A stretch of 64,000 nucleotides of DNA from assembly GCA_963831155.1 (NCBI GenBank), contig CAWHOY010000006.1, positions 62,001-126,000 of the forward strand. Direction: 5' to 3'. A program made the translations under genes and the position numbers. The first letter of the stretch is position 1. The number at the start of each line of letters is the position of its first letter. The stretch is from CAVRXQ01 sp963831155 (GTDB taxonomy: Bacteria; Actinomycetota; Acidimicrobiia; Acidimicrobiales; Bog-793). Positions 45,968-56,060 of the stretch are shown here, piece after piece. The notes below the pieces were generated by a model. The model was not told where the DNA came from, did no database searches, and was given only the letters and a program-made list of their open reading frames with translations.

Positions 45968-47104
45968 ATGACGCCAGAGAAAACGGTGGCCCGACAGCGC
46001 GCGTCCGGATGGGGGTGTTCGGTCGCGGCAATTTTCGTCGCCATCGGCTGCGGCAGCGTCTTCGGCCTCGCCAGCACGGCTTCGGCATCGGACGCCACCG
46101 CCGGTCTGCGAGTCGTCTCGGTCTCTCCGTCGGTAAACACCAAGGATGTATCGGGTATCTCGCCGATCACGATTCGCTTCTCCGCCCCGCTGCCGGCGAG
46201 TACCCCAGCCCCCGTTCTCACGCCCCGGACCCCAGGAACTTGGGCGACGAGTGGCAATTCGCTCGTCTTCACGCCGATCGGCGCCTTCCCGCCGGACGGC
46301 GTGGTCACCGTTTCCATCCCGGGGGGAATGCACGGCGTCGTCGCGGTCGACGGCGCCCGACTGAAGGCGACGCAGATCCGGAGGTTCACAACCGAGGACG
46401 GCTCGCTCCTCCGCGCTGAGCAACTGCTCGCCCAGCTTGGATATCTACCGGTCACCTGGCATCCGCAGGCGCCACTTGCGCGCACGCAAGCCGAGTTCGA
46501 ACGCGCGTTCTACGTCGTCCCGCACGGGCAATTCACTTTCCTCGGCGACGCGCCGCAGCCGCTTCGAGCGCTCTGGACTCCCGGCTCGTCGTCACAGATC
46601 CTGCAAAGTGCGCTCACCTCGTTCGATCGCGGCGAGCACCTCCCGCCAGGAAGTGGGCTCTCGACAAGGTTTTGGTCGACGTTGCTCCGGCTCGGACGAC
46701 GACCGGCGTTGCATCGGAATCCTGACGGCTTCACCTATGCAATCGCCGACAAGAAGATCGGCAACAACCAACCCGAGACGTTCACGATCCTCCAGGACGG
46801 CCGCGTCGTCCTGGAGACATCGGCGAACACGGGCATCTCGGCGTCACCAACCGCCGACGGAACGTACGCCGTCTATCTGAAATTTCAGAACCAAGTGATG
46901 CAGGGTGTGAGTCCGTTTGGCGGGTCGTATGCGGATCCCGTCTCGTGGGTTTCCTACTTCAACGGTTCGGACGCCGTCCACTACATCTACCGATCGCAGT
47001 ACGGATTCCCGCAAAGCTTCGGATGCGTCGAGCTACCGTGGGCTGCAGCAGAAACGTCGTACGGACTGCTGCAACTCGGCACCCTCGTCACGGTTGAGCC
47101 CTGA
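45968..47104 (+). CDS. Secreted L,D-transpeptidase with Ig-like domain
   Basis: A 378-residue exported protein. A signal peptide ends near ASTASA; an Ig-like Big_5-type domain (GLRVVSVSPSVNTKD... to about residue 140) follows, then a linker and a C-terminal YkuD catalytic domain. Such enzymes form 3-3 cross-links in peptidoglycan. The active-site motif, usually SHGCVRL, reads SFGCVELP, with the catalytic Cys kept and the His before Gly-Cys replaced by Phe; the upstream His is in VHYIYRSQYGFPQ. Start ATG 45968 has GGGGG just before. Its neighbours are surface-protein genes, which fits a wall-related role. Confidence 0.82.
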   Translation: MTPEKTVARQRASGWGCSVAAIFVAIGCGSVFGLASTASASDATAGLRVVSVSPSVNTKDVSGISPITIRFSAPLPASTPAPVLTPRTPGTWATSGNSLVFTPIGAFPPDGVVTVSIPGGMHGVVAVDGARLKATQIRRFTTEDGSLLRAEQLLAQLGYLPVTWHPQAPLARTQAEFERAFYVVPHGQFTFLGDAPQPLRALWTPGSSSQILQSALTSFDRGEHLPPGSGLSTRFWSTLLRLGRRPALHRNPDGFTYAIADKKIGNNQPETFTILQDGRVVLETSANTGISASPTADGTYAVYLKFQNQVMQGVSPFGGSYADPVSWVSYFNGSDAVHYIYRSQYGFPQSFGCVELPWAAAETSYGLLQLGTLVTVEP

Positions 47105-47167
47105 TCGGAGGCTGGGTCGGAGAGAGCCCGACGACCTACGGGATTCCCCGCGTGACAGCATCGAGGC

Positions 47168-47533
47168 ATGACGGTTACCGGGCTTGATCACGTGCAGCTC
47201 GCGATGCCCCCAGGTGAGGAACAAAAGGCACGCGACTTCTACGGCCGGATTCTCGGGCTCGTCGAGGTCACGAAGCCTCCGAACCTCGCGGAACGCGGAG
47301 GGTGTTGGTTCGAAAATGGGACGGCGAGAATCCACCTCGGCGTCGAAACCGAGTTTCGACCGGCGAAAAAAGCACATCCGGCGTTGCTCGTCTCCGGGCT
47401 CGACGACCTCGCCGAACGTCTCAGAAAAGAGGGGTTTTCCGTCGAGCCGGACGAGCCCATGCCGGGATACGAGCAGATGTACGTCTCGGACCCCTTCGGC
47501 AACCGACTCGAATTGATGGAACCGAAACTCTGA
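47168..47533 (+). CDS. VOC / glyoxalase family protein
   Basis: A 121-residue single VOC module with the two beta-alpha-beta-beta-beta repeats. Typical stretches are GLDHVQLAMPPGEEQKARDFYGRILGL and the end YVSDPFGNRLELMEP. The metal-ligand positions His (in DHVQL) and Glu (in LELME) are present, so it could be a metal-dependent lyase or dioxygenase, or a resistance protein. No substrate can be named. It stands alone after the L,D-transpeptidase gene. Confidence 0.85.
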   Translation: MTVTGLDHVQLAMPPGEEQKARDFYGRILGLVEVTKPPNLAERGGCWFENGTARIHLGVETEFRPAKKAHPALLVSGLDDLAERLRKEGFSVEPDEPMPGYEQMYVSDPFGNRLELMEPKL

Positions 47534-47542
47534 GAATCTGGA

Positions 47543-47733
47543 CTACTCCCAGATCGCCTCGCCAGTGTCGGAATCGAAGAATTGATTCGTGTCGACGAGC
47601 ATGGGAAGGGGTCGCCCACCTTCACGATCACCCGAGGATCGATGCGAGCGATTCCTTCCCCGCGCACTTCGAACTCATCTGCATCCAACATCGCCGCCTC
47701 GTCGTCAGCGACTCGCTCCGCCTTGACGCCCCT
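47543..47733 (-). pseudogene. Remnant of a MalK/UgpC-type ABC ATPase C-terminus
   Basis: On the minus strand the last 20 or so codons before TAG at 47543-47545 read MLVDTNQFFDSDTGEAIWE, the typical end of sugar ABC ATPases (FDPxTGEAI). Upstream, in another frame, DADEFEVRGEGIARIDPRV then IVKVGDPFP matches the preceding segment of the same family. A frameshift near 47610 separates them, and a TAA at 47734-47736 closes the frame upstream. The nucleotide-binding domain is missing. It is a dead fragment. Confidence 0.68.
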
Positions 47734-47808
47734 TTAATGGCACATGGCTTGCTGGAGCGGCCGATGCGAGAGTAGGCACGTGCCGGCGGATCTGACCGGA
47801 GGAGCCTG

Positions 47809-48867
47809 ATGGCGCCACAGACGATGATGGCACTGCGAAAGGCGCGTCCCGCGCCCGGCCTTGAGCTCGACTTCGACGCCAAGGTTCCCTCGATCGGACC
47901 GAACGACGTGCTGATCGAAGTTCACTACGCCGGCATCTGCGGCACCGACCGCCATATCTACGACTGGGACGAGTGGAGCTCCTCGCGCGTCCCGCCGGGC
48001 ATCATCGTCGGCCACGAGTTCATGGGGATTGTCGCCGCGATCGGAGACGCCGTCTCCGCTGTCTCGGTGGGCGAGCGGGTAAGCGGGGATGGTCACATCG
48101 GCGACCAGCGCTGCGAGTACTGCCGGACGGGGCGGACGCACATCTGCGAGAACCTCAGCATCATCGGGGTCGATCGGGACGGCTGTTTCGCGCCGTACCT
48201 CGCTATGCCCGAGCGCAACATCTGGCGGCTCGATCCGCGCATCACCGACCACGTCGCGGCGATCATGGACCCGCTCGGCAACGCGATGCACGCGGTGAGC
48301 GCAGCCGAGGTCTCCGGAAAAGACGTCCTTGTCACCGGGTCGGGCGTGATCGGTCTCGCGAGCGTCGCCATCGCAAGATACCTCGGTGCATCACAGATCA
48401 TCGCAACCGATATCGACGAGGGGCGTCTCGCCCTCGCACGCGACTTCGGCGCCGACGTGACCGTCGATTCGAGCGATCGGGATTGGGTCGATCAGGTGGT
48501 GGACGCCGCGCTCGGTTCCGGCCCTGAGGTGCTGATCGAGATGAGCGGGCACCCCGACGCGGTGCGCGGCGGCTTCGCCGCACTCGCGAAAGGCGGAACG
48601 GCGGCGCTGCTCGGCCTTCCCGCCTCCGCTATCCCCCTCGACCTCCCGAACGACGTGATCTTCAAGGCAGCGCGTGTACTCGGGATCAACGGTCGATTGA
48701 TCTTTGCGACGTGGTATGCCCTCGAGCGCTTCTTGACGACGAGCGGGTTCGACGCCAACCAACTCATCACCCACATGCTTCCGCTCGAGAAGTTCGAGGA
48801 CGCCTTCACGCTGCTCTCGGGACGCGAAGCGTTGAAGGTGATCTTCGAAATCGGAGATTCCCGATGA
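47809..48867 (+). CDS. tdh: L-threonine 3-dehydrogenase-type zinc dehydrogenase
   Basis: A 352-residue medium-chain zinc dehydrogenase. Catalytic zinc ligands are CGTDRH and GHEFMG; the structural zinc site shows a Cys cluster in QRCEYCRTGRTHIC. The NAD fold has VTGSGVIGLASVAIARYLGA. Tdh oxidises threonine to 2-amino-3-ketobutyrate. Assignment to threonine rests mainly on the next gene, kbl, which uses that product and overlaps by ATGA. GGAGGAG lies before ATG 47809. Confidence 0.9.
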   Translation: MAPQTMMALRKARPAPGLELDFDAKVPSIGPNDVLIEVHYAGICGTDRHIYDWDEWSSSRVPPGIIVGHEFMGIVAAIGDAVSAVSVGERVSGDGHIGDQRCEYCRTGRTHICENLSIIGVDRDGCFAPYLAMPERNIWRLDPRITDHVAAIMDPLGNAMHAVSAAEVSGKDVLVTGSGVIGLASVAIARYLGASQIIATDIDEGRLALARDFGADVTVDSSDRDWVDQVVDAALGSGPEVLIEMSGHPDAVRGGFAALAKGGTAALLGLPASAIPLDLPNDVIFKAARVLGINGRLIFATWYALERFLTTSGFDANQLITHMLPLEKFEDAFTLLSGREALKVIFEIGDSR

Positions 48868-50036
48868 GCGCGCGCGAAGAGTTCGCGCGGCGGTCGGGCA
48901 CGGTGATCGACGATCTGCGCAAGACCGGCCAGTACAAGGCGTTGCACACCGTCTCGAGTCCGATGGGGCCGGTGGCGACGATCGACGGGCGCGAGGTCAT
49001 CGTGTTGTGCTCGAACGACTACCTCGGACTCGCCAACGATCCCCGCGTCGTCGAGGCGGGCATCGAAGGGTTACAGACACGCGGCGCCGGCACGGCCTCG
49101 GTCCGCTTCATCTGCGGGACGTTCGACGTCCACCACGAGATCGAGCGCAAGATCGCCGAGCTGTCGGCAGCCGAGTCGGCCCTCACCTTTGTGAGCTGCT
49201 GGAATGCCAACGAGGCGCTCTTCCCGACGGTGATGGCGGCCGGCGACACCGTCATCTCCGACGCCCTCAACCACGCGAGCATCATCGACGCGATCCGCCA
49301 GTCGCGCGATGTCGAGCGCAAGATCTACGCCCACAGCGACGTCGGCGAGTTGGAAGCCGCCCTGAAGGGGGCCTCGACCTCGGGGATCCGCTGGGTGGCG
49401 ACCGACGGGGTGTTCTCGATGGAGGGTGACCTCGCGCCGCTGCCCGAGATCATCGAGCTCTGCCGCAACTTCGACGCGCTGTTGGTCGTCGACGACTCCC
49501 ACGGCGTCGGCGTCGTAGGCGCGACCGGTCACGGGACCGCCGAGCACCACGGCGTCGCCGGATCGGTCGACGTCACGACCGGCACGCTCGGCAAAGCGCT
49601 CGGTGGAGCGGCGGGCGGATATGTCGCGTCGAACGCCGAGATGATCGAGCTGCTCATCCAAAGGGCGCGCCCGAGCTTGTTCTCGAACGCCCTTCCGGCA
49701 ACCGTCGCCCGCTCGGCCAGGAGGGCGATCGAGATCCTGAGCCAAGAGCCCGAACGCGTCGGACGCCTCCGTCACAACGCGGCGCGCATCCGCGCCGGGT
49801 TGCGCAAACTCGGCTACGAGATCGAAGACAGCGCGAGCGCGATCGTTCCGATCATCCTCGGCGATGCCGTCAAGGTCGAGCGGGCAAGCGCCAAGCTCTT
49901 CGAGTCGGGCGTCCTGGTTGTCGGCTTCTCGTACCCGGTCGTCCCGGTCGGAAAGGCGCGGCTGCGGATCCAGGCGAGCGCCGGATTGACTGACGAGCTC
50001 GTCGACCAAGTGATCAGCGCCTTTGCGACGCTGTAA
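48864..50036 (+). CDS. kbl: Glycine C-acetyltransferase (2-amino-3-ketobutyrate CoA ligase)
   Basis: A 390-residue PLP enzyme of the alpha-oxoamine synthase family that splits 2-amino-3-ketobutyrate with CoA into glycine and acetyl-CoA. Core motifs are CSNDYLGLANDPRV, GAGTASVRFICGTFDVHHEIE, the PLP region VVDDSHGVGVVGATGHG and the Schiff-base Lys in TTGTLGKALGGAAGGY. It ends 11 bases before the convergent Liv ATPase gene. Coupled to tdh, it gives a threonine-to-glycine route. Confidence 0.95.
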   Translation: MSAREEFARRSGTVIDDLRKTGQYKALHTVSSPMGPVATIDGREVIVLCSNDYLGLANDPRVVEAGIEGLQTRGAGTASVRFICGTFDVHHEIERKIAELSAAESALTFVSCWNANEALFPTVMAAGDTVISDALNHASIIDAIRQSRDVERKIYAHSDVGELEAALKGASTSGIRWVATDGVFSMEGDLAPLPEIIELCRNFDALLVVDDSHGVGVVGATGHGTAEHHGVAGSVDVTTGTLGKALGGAAGGYVASNAEMIELLIQRARPSLFSNALPATVARSARRAIEILSQEPERVGRLRHNAARIRAGLRKLGYEIEDSASAIVPIILGDAVKVERASAKLFESGVLVVGFSYPVVPVGKARLRIQASAGLTDELVDQVISAFATL

Positions 50037-50046
50037 GGGACCTTCG

Positions 50047-51567
50047 TCAGTCGATCGAGAGTTCGTTCGAAACTGCTGCCGCCGCGTCCGCCGCCGATCC
50101 GTCGAAGACGACGCTCCCGTGCGAGAGCACGACGGCGCGCTCGACGAGTTCGAGCGCTCGTTCGGCGTGCTGTTCGATGATCAAGAGCGCCGTGCCCTGC
50201 TCGCGCACGCGGCCGAGCGCGTCGTACACCTCGTCGACCGCGCTCGGCGCGAGTCCGAGCGACAGCTCATCGACGATCAATAACTTCATCGGTACCGACA
50301 ACACCCGCGCGAGCGCGAGCATCCGCTGTTCTCCTCCAGAGAGCGTGCCGGCGAGCTGGCCGCGGCGCTCAGAAAGGCGCGGATAAGCCTCGTACGCCCG
50401 CTCGAGCGCCTCCGGCACGTCGTGTCGTCCGAGCGCTGCGCGATAGGTGAGCTCGAGGTTCTCCTCCACGGTCAGCGACTGGAGGACCGAGCGCCCCTCT
50501 GGGACGTGTGCGACCCCCGCCCGCGCGATCTTCCACGGCGGCCATCGTGTGACGTTCGCCGAGGCGACGCGCACGGCTCCTGAAGTCACAGGGACAAGAC
50601 CCGAACAGACGCGCGCCACCGTCGACTTGCCCGACCCATTCGGCCCGATCAAGGCAACGGCGGAATGATCCGGCACGACGAACGAGACCGAAAACAACGC
50701 CCGATACGGCCCATACGAGGCGGAGACGTCGCGTAGCTCGAGGGCCGGCTCCATGCCAGTCCGCGCGCCGCTGCTGGACGCGTTCGGGGCGGCGGTCTCA
50801 TCCACGCGACCGAGATACGTGCGGCGGACCTCTGGATTTGCGATCACCTCCGCGGTCGGACCATCGGCGATGAGGCGGCCCGAATCGAGGACGAGAAGCC
50901 GACTCACGACCGCAGTGACCATCGCGACGTCGTGCTCGACGAGGAGGATCGCCGTGTCCCGTTCCTCGTGGACACGGCGCAGAATTGTGACGAGTTCCCG
51001 GCGTTCGTCGGCATCGAGACCGGACGAGGGTTCGTCGAGCATCAACAGCGTCGGGACGCCGATCAGCGCCCGGCCGAGCTCGACGAGACGACCATGGCCC
51101 AGGCTGAGCGCCTCGACCGGCACGTTCGCTTCTGCCGTCAGCCCGACGAGTTCCAACATCGAATCCACCATCTTTTTCTCGGGCCCGATCGGGCGGCCGA
51201 TCGACGAGAGGCGGGTGAGCAGCGGACCCCGCCTCTGCCGCATGCGTGCGGCGAGGACGAAGTGCTCACGCGGCGTCATCCCGGCGAAGAGCTCGAGTCG
51301 CTGGAACGTCCGCCCGATACCGAGCCGGGCGCGTCGATATGTCGGCTGGTGGTCGATGCGGCGCCCGCGGAACGAGATCATCCCCGTGTCGGGGTGGTCG
51401 ATCCCTAACAGGCAGTTGAACAGCGTCGTCTTCCCGGCACCGTTCTGGCCGACGAGCCCGACGAACTCTGCCTCCTCGATCGCCAAGCTCACCGGCATCA
51501 GTGCCGCGATGCCACCGAAGCGTTTCGAAATCCCAACCGCCTCCAGGAGCGTCATCTCACGCCGCAC
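50047..51567 (-). CDS. Fused LivG-LivF type ABC ATPase (two nucleotide-binding domains)
   Basis: A 506-residue protein in which both ATPases of a branched-chain amino acid type ABC transporter are joined. The first half (about 1-255) is LivG-like: Walker A GQNGAGKTT, the GIGRTFQ motif, signature LSLGHGR, Walker B LLMLDEPSSGLD and the switch His in VEHDVAMV. After a linker (about 255-275) the second half is LivF-like: GPNGSGKST, GVAHVPEGRSVLQSLTVEENL, signature LSGGEQR and VDELSLGLAP. Normally these are two genes. The frame is continuous and each half is complete. It overlaps the permease gene by 11 bases. Confidence 0.93.
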   Translation of the reverse strand: MRREMTLLEAVGISKRFGGIAALMPVSLAIEEAEFVGLVGQNGAGKTTLFNCLLGIDHPDTGMISFRGRRIDHQPTYRRARLGIGRTFQRLELFAGMTPREHFVLAARMRQRRGPLLTRLSSIGRPIGPEKKMVDSMLELVGLTAEANVPVEALSLGHGRLVELGRALIGVPTLLMLDEPSSGLDADERRELVTILRRVHEERDTAILLVEHDVAMVTAVVSRLLVLDSGRLIADGPTAEVIANPEVRRTYLGRVDETAAPNASSSGARTGMEPALELRDVSASYGPYRALFSVSFVVPDHSAVALIGPNGSGKSTVARVCSGLVPVTSGAVRVASANVTRWPPWKIARAGVAHVPEGRSVLQSLTVEENLELTYRAALGRHDVPEALERAYEAYPRLSERRGQLAGTLSGGEQRMLALARVLSVPMKLLIVDELSLGLAPSAVDEVYDALGRVREQGTALLIIEQHAERALELVERAVVLSHGSVVFDGSAADAAAAVSNELSID

Positions 51568-53536
51568 CTTCTCCGCTCTCGGCGGCGAGACCGGGGCCAG
51601 TTCTGCTGGCGCGATTCAGGTAGTGCGCGAACTGCTCGGCGCGGTCGAGCACCCACCGTCGGGCGTACTCGACGATGCCTTCTGGGTGGCGTACATACGT
51701 CAGCGCCGCGATGCCGAAGATCAACGCCAGCATCTCGCTGAAACGCGAGGGCAGCGAACTGATCGCCTGGTTGATCACTGTGTAAGCGAGACCGGCGACG
51801 ATCGCGCCCGTCACCGAGTACACACCGACCGTTGCGACGACGACGACGAAAACCAGTGAGAACTCGTAGTTGAAATCGTTCGGCGAGATCCCCTGCTCCA
51901 ACGAGGCATATACGGCGCCACCGATCCCAGCGATCGCAGCAGAGACGGCGAACGCGATCACCCGTAAGCGCCGAACGTCGACCCCGATCGATTCCGCCCC
52001 GACCTCGCTCGAGCGGAGCGCGACGAGCTCACCCCCCAGCGTCGAACGCTGGATGAGTCGGACGGCGAGTGCCGCGAGGCCGAGAACGATGGCCCCGAGC
52101 ACCAGGAACGAAGTGTTGCCGGTGAGGTTGACGCCGAAGACCTGAGGTCTTGGAACAAGGAGTCCGGACGCGCCGTTGCCGGACCAGGAGTACTGGAAAA
52201 GCACATTGTCTCCGAGAAGACCGAACGCGAGCGTGAACATCGCGAGCGCGATCCCGCCGAGTCGCAGTCCCGGGAGCGCGATGAGAGCGCCAACGACGGC
52301 GGCAAGTGCGCCGCCGGCGAGCGCGCCGATCAGGATCGCGACGCCGAAGTGGAGCGCGAGTTGTCCCGCGGTGAAAGCGCCGATCGCAGCGAAGGCAGCC
52401 TGACAGAGCGAGATCTGCCCGCTCATCCCAGTGAGCAGGGTGATCGACAGCAAGATCGTCGCGAGAACGACCCCCTGGGTGAGGGTGAACTCCCAGTTCC
52501 CGGGCAGGACGACGGCCGCGAGCACGAAGATCACGACCGCGACGAAGGCCATGAATGCCCGCGAACCGAGCGCCACCTCTTCGATGCGACCTGGGGGACG
52601 AAGCGACGCTGCCGGTGGATCGACGCCGGAGAGCGGGTCCGAGAAGCTGCCCGCGGGACGGAAACGGCGTCCGGCGACGAGCAGCACGCCGAGCACGAGG
52701 AATGGGAACGAGGGCCGCAACCCCGAGGCGAGCACACTGCCCGAAGGCAGGTATCCGCCGATCACTTCCTGCGCGATGCCCAGGACGAGGCCGCCAACAA
52801 GGGTGAGTGGCAAGCTCGCGAAGCCGCCGATCGCGCCCGCCGCGATCGCCGCGACCAACAGCGCAGTGAAGTTCGATGGATCCAGCGTCGCGAAATCCGG
52901 GGCGAGCAGGACGCCGGCGAGTCCGGCGAGAAGGCTCGACAACACCCACGCCAACGCGCCCACACGGTCGGCCCGGATCCCGTCTAGTTCCGTCATCCGT
53001 GCGCTCTCGACCACGGCGCGCATTTCGAGACCGATCGGGCTCGCCGAAAAGATCAGCACGAGCACGATGACGACCCCGATCGTGACGATCGTCGTCAATT
53101 CCTCCGAACCCGTGACTGCGACACCCGAGATGCGGAACTCGACGGCATCCGGATTGAGTGCGATTGCAGGCGGCGCGAGACGTTGTGAGATTCCGAAGAT
53201 CATCTGGGAGATGCTCGGGATCGCGATGAGCAGGCCGAGCGACGGCACGAGCTTGACGAGCGGCGGCGCGCTGTGCGTCGAGCGGAACAGCGCTCGGTCC
53301 AACACGATGCCGATCGCGGGGCTCAGCAACACGACCGCGACGACGAACGCCGCCCATCTCGGCCAGCCGTTGCCGACGGCGATGTCGAAGACCAGTGCGG
53401 CGACGTACGCCTGCGCTCCGAACGCGATGTTGAAGACGCCCGAGGCCTTGTAGGTGAGAACGAGGCCCAGTGCCATCAGCGCATACGCGCATCCGAACGG
53501 GATCCCCGGCAGCGCGTAGGAGAGGAACTGACTCAA
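51557..53536 (-). CDS. Fused LivH-LivM type ABC permease
   Basis: A 659-residue membrane protein joining both permeases of a branched-chain amino acid type transporter. The first half (about 1-290) is LivH-like, with the start GIPFGCAYALMALGLVLTYKAS, GVFNIAFGAQAYVAA and several spans. The second half (about 320-640) is LivM-like, with LLTGMSGQISLCQAAFAAIGAF and the EAA-like AGIGGAVYASLEQGISPNDF. A hydrophilic linker of about 30 residues between them probably lies in the cytoplasm. Fusion of both permeases matches the fused ATPases in the next gene. Substrate unknown; Liv-type systems also carry urea and other compounds. Confidence 0.92.
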   Translation of the reverse strand: MSQFLSYALPGIPFGCAYALMALGLVLTYKASGVFNIAFGAQAYVAALVFDIAVGNGWPRWAAFVVAVVLLSPAIGIVLDRALFRSTHSAPPLVKLVPSLGLLIAIPSISQMIFGISQRLAPPAIALNPDAVEFRISGVAVTGSEELTTIVTIGVVIVLVLIFSASPIGLEMRAVVESARMTELDGIRADRVGALAWVLSSLLAGLAGVLLAPDFATLDPSNFTALLVAAIAAGAIGGFASLPLTLVGGLVLGIAQEVIGGYLPSGSVLASGLRPSFPFLVLGVLLVAGRRFRPAGSFSDPLSGVDPPAASLRPPGRIEEVALGSRAFMAFVAVVIFVLAAVVLPGNWEFTLTQGVVLATILLSITLLTGMSGQISLCQAAFAAIGAFTAGQLALHFGVAILIGALAGGALAAVVGALIALPGLRLGGIALAMFTLAFGLLGDNVLFQYSWSGNGASGLLVPRPQVFGVNLTGNTSFLVLGAIVLGLAALAVRLIQRSTLGGELVALRSSEVGAESIGVDVRRLRVIAFAVSAAIAGIGGAVYASLEQGISPNDFNYEFSLVFVVVVATVGVYSVTGAIVAGLAYTVINQAISSLPSRFSEMLALIFGIAALTYVRHPEGIVEYARRWVLDRAEQFAHYLNRASRTGPGLAAESGEGAA

Positions 53537-53557
53537 GGCGAACGCCCCAGCCTGGCG

Positions 53558-54898
53558 TCAGCCACCCGAGAACGACCCAGGAAGCGGTGGGACACCCTTC
53601 GGCAAGGGATCAAGCGGCACGAGCGGTGCGTGCTTCGGGTCCGGGGACGGGAAACAGCTGAACACGCTCGATGGCGTGCCAGCCGTGCCGTAGACCGGGA
53701 CGAAGCGAACACTTTGGACCTGTACGAATACGCCGCAGTTGTAGGGCGGCCACCCCGCCCGATGAGCGACGCGCCAATCGATCGGCGCGTCAATTCCGTC
53801 GGCGGTGTAGTCGGTGAGCCTGTTGATCGCCGCGATGAGCCTGGTGCGCGTCACGTCGCGGCCGATCTTTTTCAGCCCGGCTACGAAAAGGTCTGCGCTC
53901 TGCCAGCCAGAAAGGGCGGCCTCGCCGGGCTCGGTGCTCGGCTGGTAGCGCTTCAGCGCGGCGATGAAGCGGTCCATGCCGGGGTACGTGCCAGGGTCGA
54001 GCGTTGCCACCTCGAAGGGGACATTCGAAAGGAAGAAGTACACCCCTTGCATCGCCGAGTGGAACTGGCGAAGGGCGGACTCGTCGTAGCCGTCGAACCA
54101 GAACTGGGTGACCCCGGTCAGCCCCTGTTCCTGCATCGTGTCGGCCAGCAACACGTTTCCGGTCAGGTCGAGGCACGACACGACCATGTCGACGTGGTTC
54201 GCCTTCATCCGCGTCACGTCGGCGCTCAAGTTGAACGCCGGAACCGGGACCGAGAGGTCCGCGAAGGCGACGTGCACGCCGTACTTGCGGAAGGCGTAGA
54301 GGACCGAATCGCATCCCTGGACGGACTGGGAGATGTTGTAGGCGATCACCGCTGCGTTCTGCACGTGGTGCCGCTCGGCTAGGTACGCCGATTGCAGCTG
54401 GGCGCCCTTGAAGTTCGTGTACGAACCGGTGTTGCCGAACATCGACGGTCCTGCCCAGTCGGCGTTCGGATTGACGTTGAGTCCGAACGTCGGTACGTCG
54501 TGGGACGCTAGGAATGGCCCGCCCGAGAACGACGGGGTCGCGACCGGCACGACAGCGAAGACGTGATCCTGCTCGACGAGGGTGCGCGCCGCGGCGGCGT
54601 CCGACGCCGGGTCCGACTGATCGTCGATCCGGTAGGCGAGATCGATCCTCCTCCCGTTCACCCCGCCCTGCGCGTTGACTGTGTCGAAATAGGCCTCGGC
54701 GCCGGCGATCGCCGGAGCGAAGTCGGCCGGCAGCGGCCCCGTCAGCGAGGCGAGGCCACCGACGACGATCGTGTCGGCGCTCACGCCGGTGGTGTTGCCG
54801 GCTGTCGACGTCACCAAGGGCGCGTTCCCGCAGGCGGCGAGCAACACCCCACAGAGGACTAGGACGGCTGCCACAAGGCGGGCCGGCACGCAGCGCAC
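53558..54898 (-). CDS. Substrate-binding lipoprotein of the Liv-type transporter
   Basis: A 446-residue type 1 periplasmic-binding-protein-like receptor. It begins with a lipoprotein signal: RLVAAVLVLCGVLLAAC, with the lipobox LAAC at the end. The mature protein opens GVSADTIVVGGLASLTGPLPADF and continues with PFLASHDVPTFGLNVNPNA, the usual two-lobe binding fold for amino acids or amides. GTG 54898 (or 54889) is chosen; the frame is open to 55087, but that part lies in the deacetylase gene. It precedes the permease gene by 21 bases. Confidence 0.88.
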   Translation of the reverse strand: MRCVPARLVAAVLVLCGVLLAACGNAPLVTSTAGNTTGVSADTIVVGGLASLTGPLPADFAPAIAGAEAYFDTVNAQGGVNGRRIDLAYRIDDQSDPASDAAAARTLVEQDHVFAVVPVATPSFSGGPFLASHDVPTFGLNVNPNADWAGPSMFGNTGSYTNFKGAQLQSAYLAERHHVQNAAVIAYNISQSVQGCDSVLYAFRKYGVHVAFADLSVPVPAFNLSADVTRMKANHVDMVVSCLDLTGNVLLADTMQEQGLTGVTQFWFDGYDESALRQFHSAMQGVYFFLSNVPFEVATLDPGTYPGMDRFIAALKRYQPSTEPGEAALSGWQSADLFVAGLKKIGRDVTRTRLIAAINRLTDYTADGIDAPIDWRVAHRAGWPPYNCGVFVQVQSVRFVPVYGTAGTPSSVFSCFPSPDPKHAPLVPLDPLPKGVPPLPGSFSGG

Positions 54899-54947
54899 GA
54901 TCCAGATCCACCCCCCGGGCGACCTCGGCCCGTTGACCAGGTGGAAT

Positions 54948-56015
<1,068 letters not shown>

Positions 56016-56060
56016 CTAGCGATCGTAGGTCGGACTTGCGTTCCACCGACCTAACCGAGA

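Noticed and set aside
41030..47808. Attachment-site duplication of the tRNA-Met 3' end
   Set aside because: I looked for another copy of the T-arm and acceptor sequence downstream and saw none, and there is no integrase gene.
52029..53492. 487-codon frame inside the fused LivHM gene in another register
   Set aside because: Arg/Gly-rich translation without membrane spans; the LivHM frame has clear permease features.
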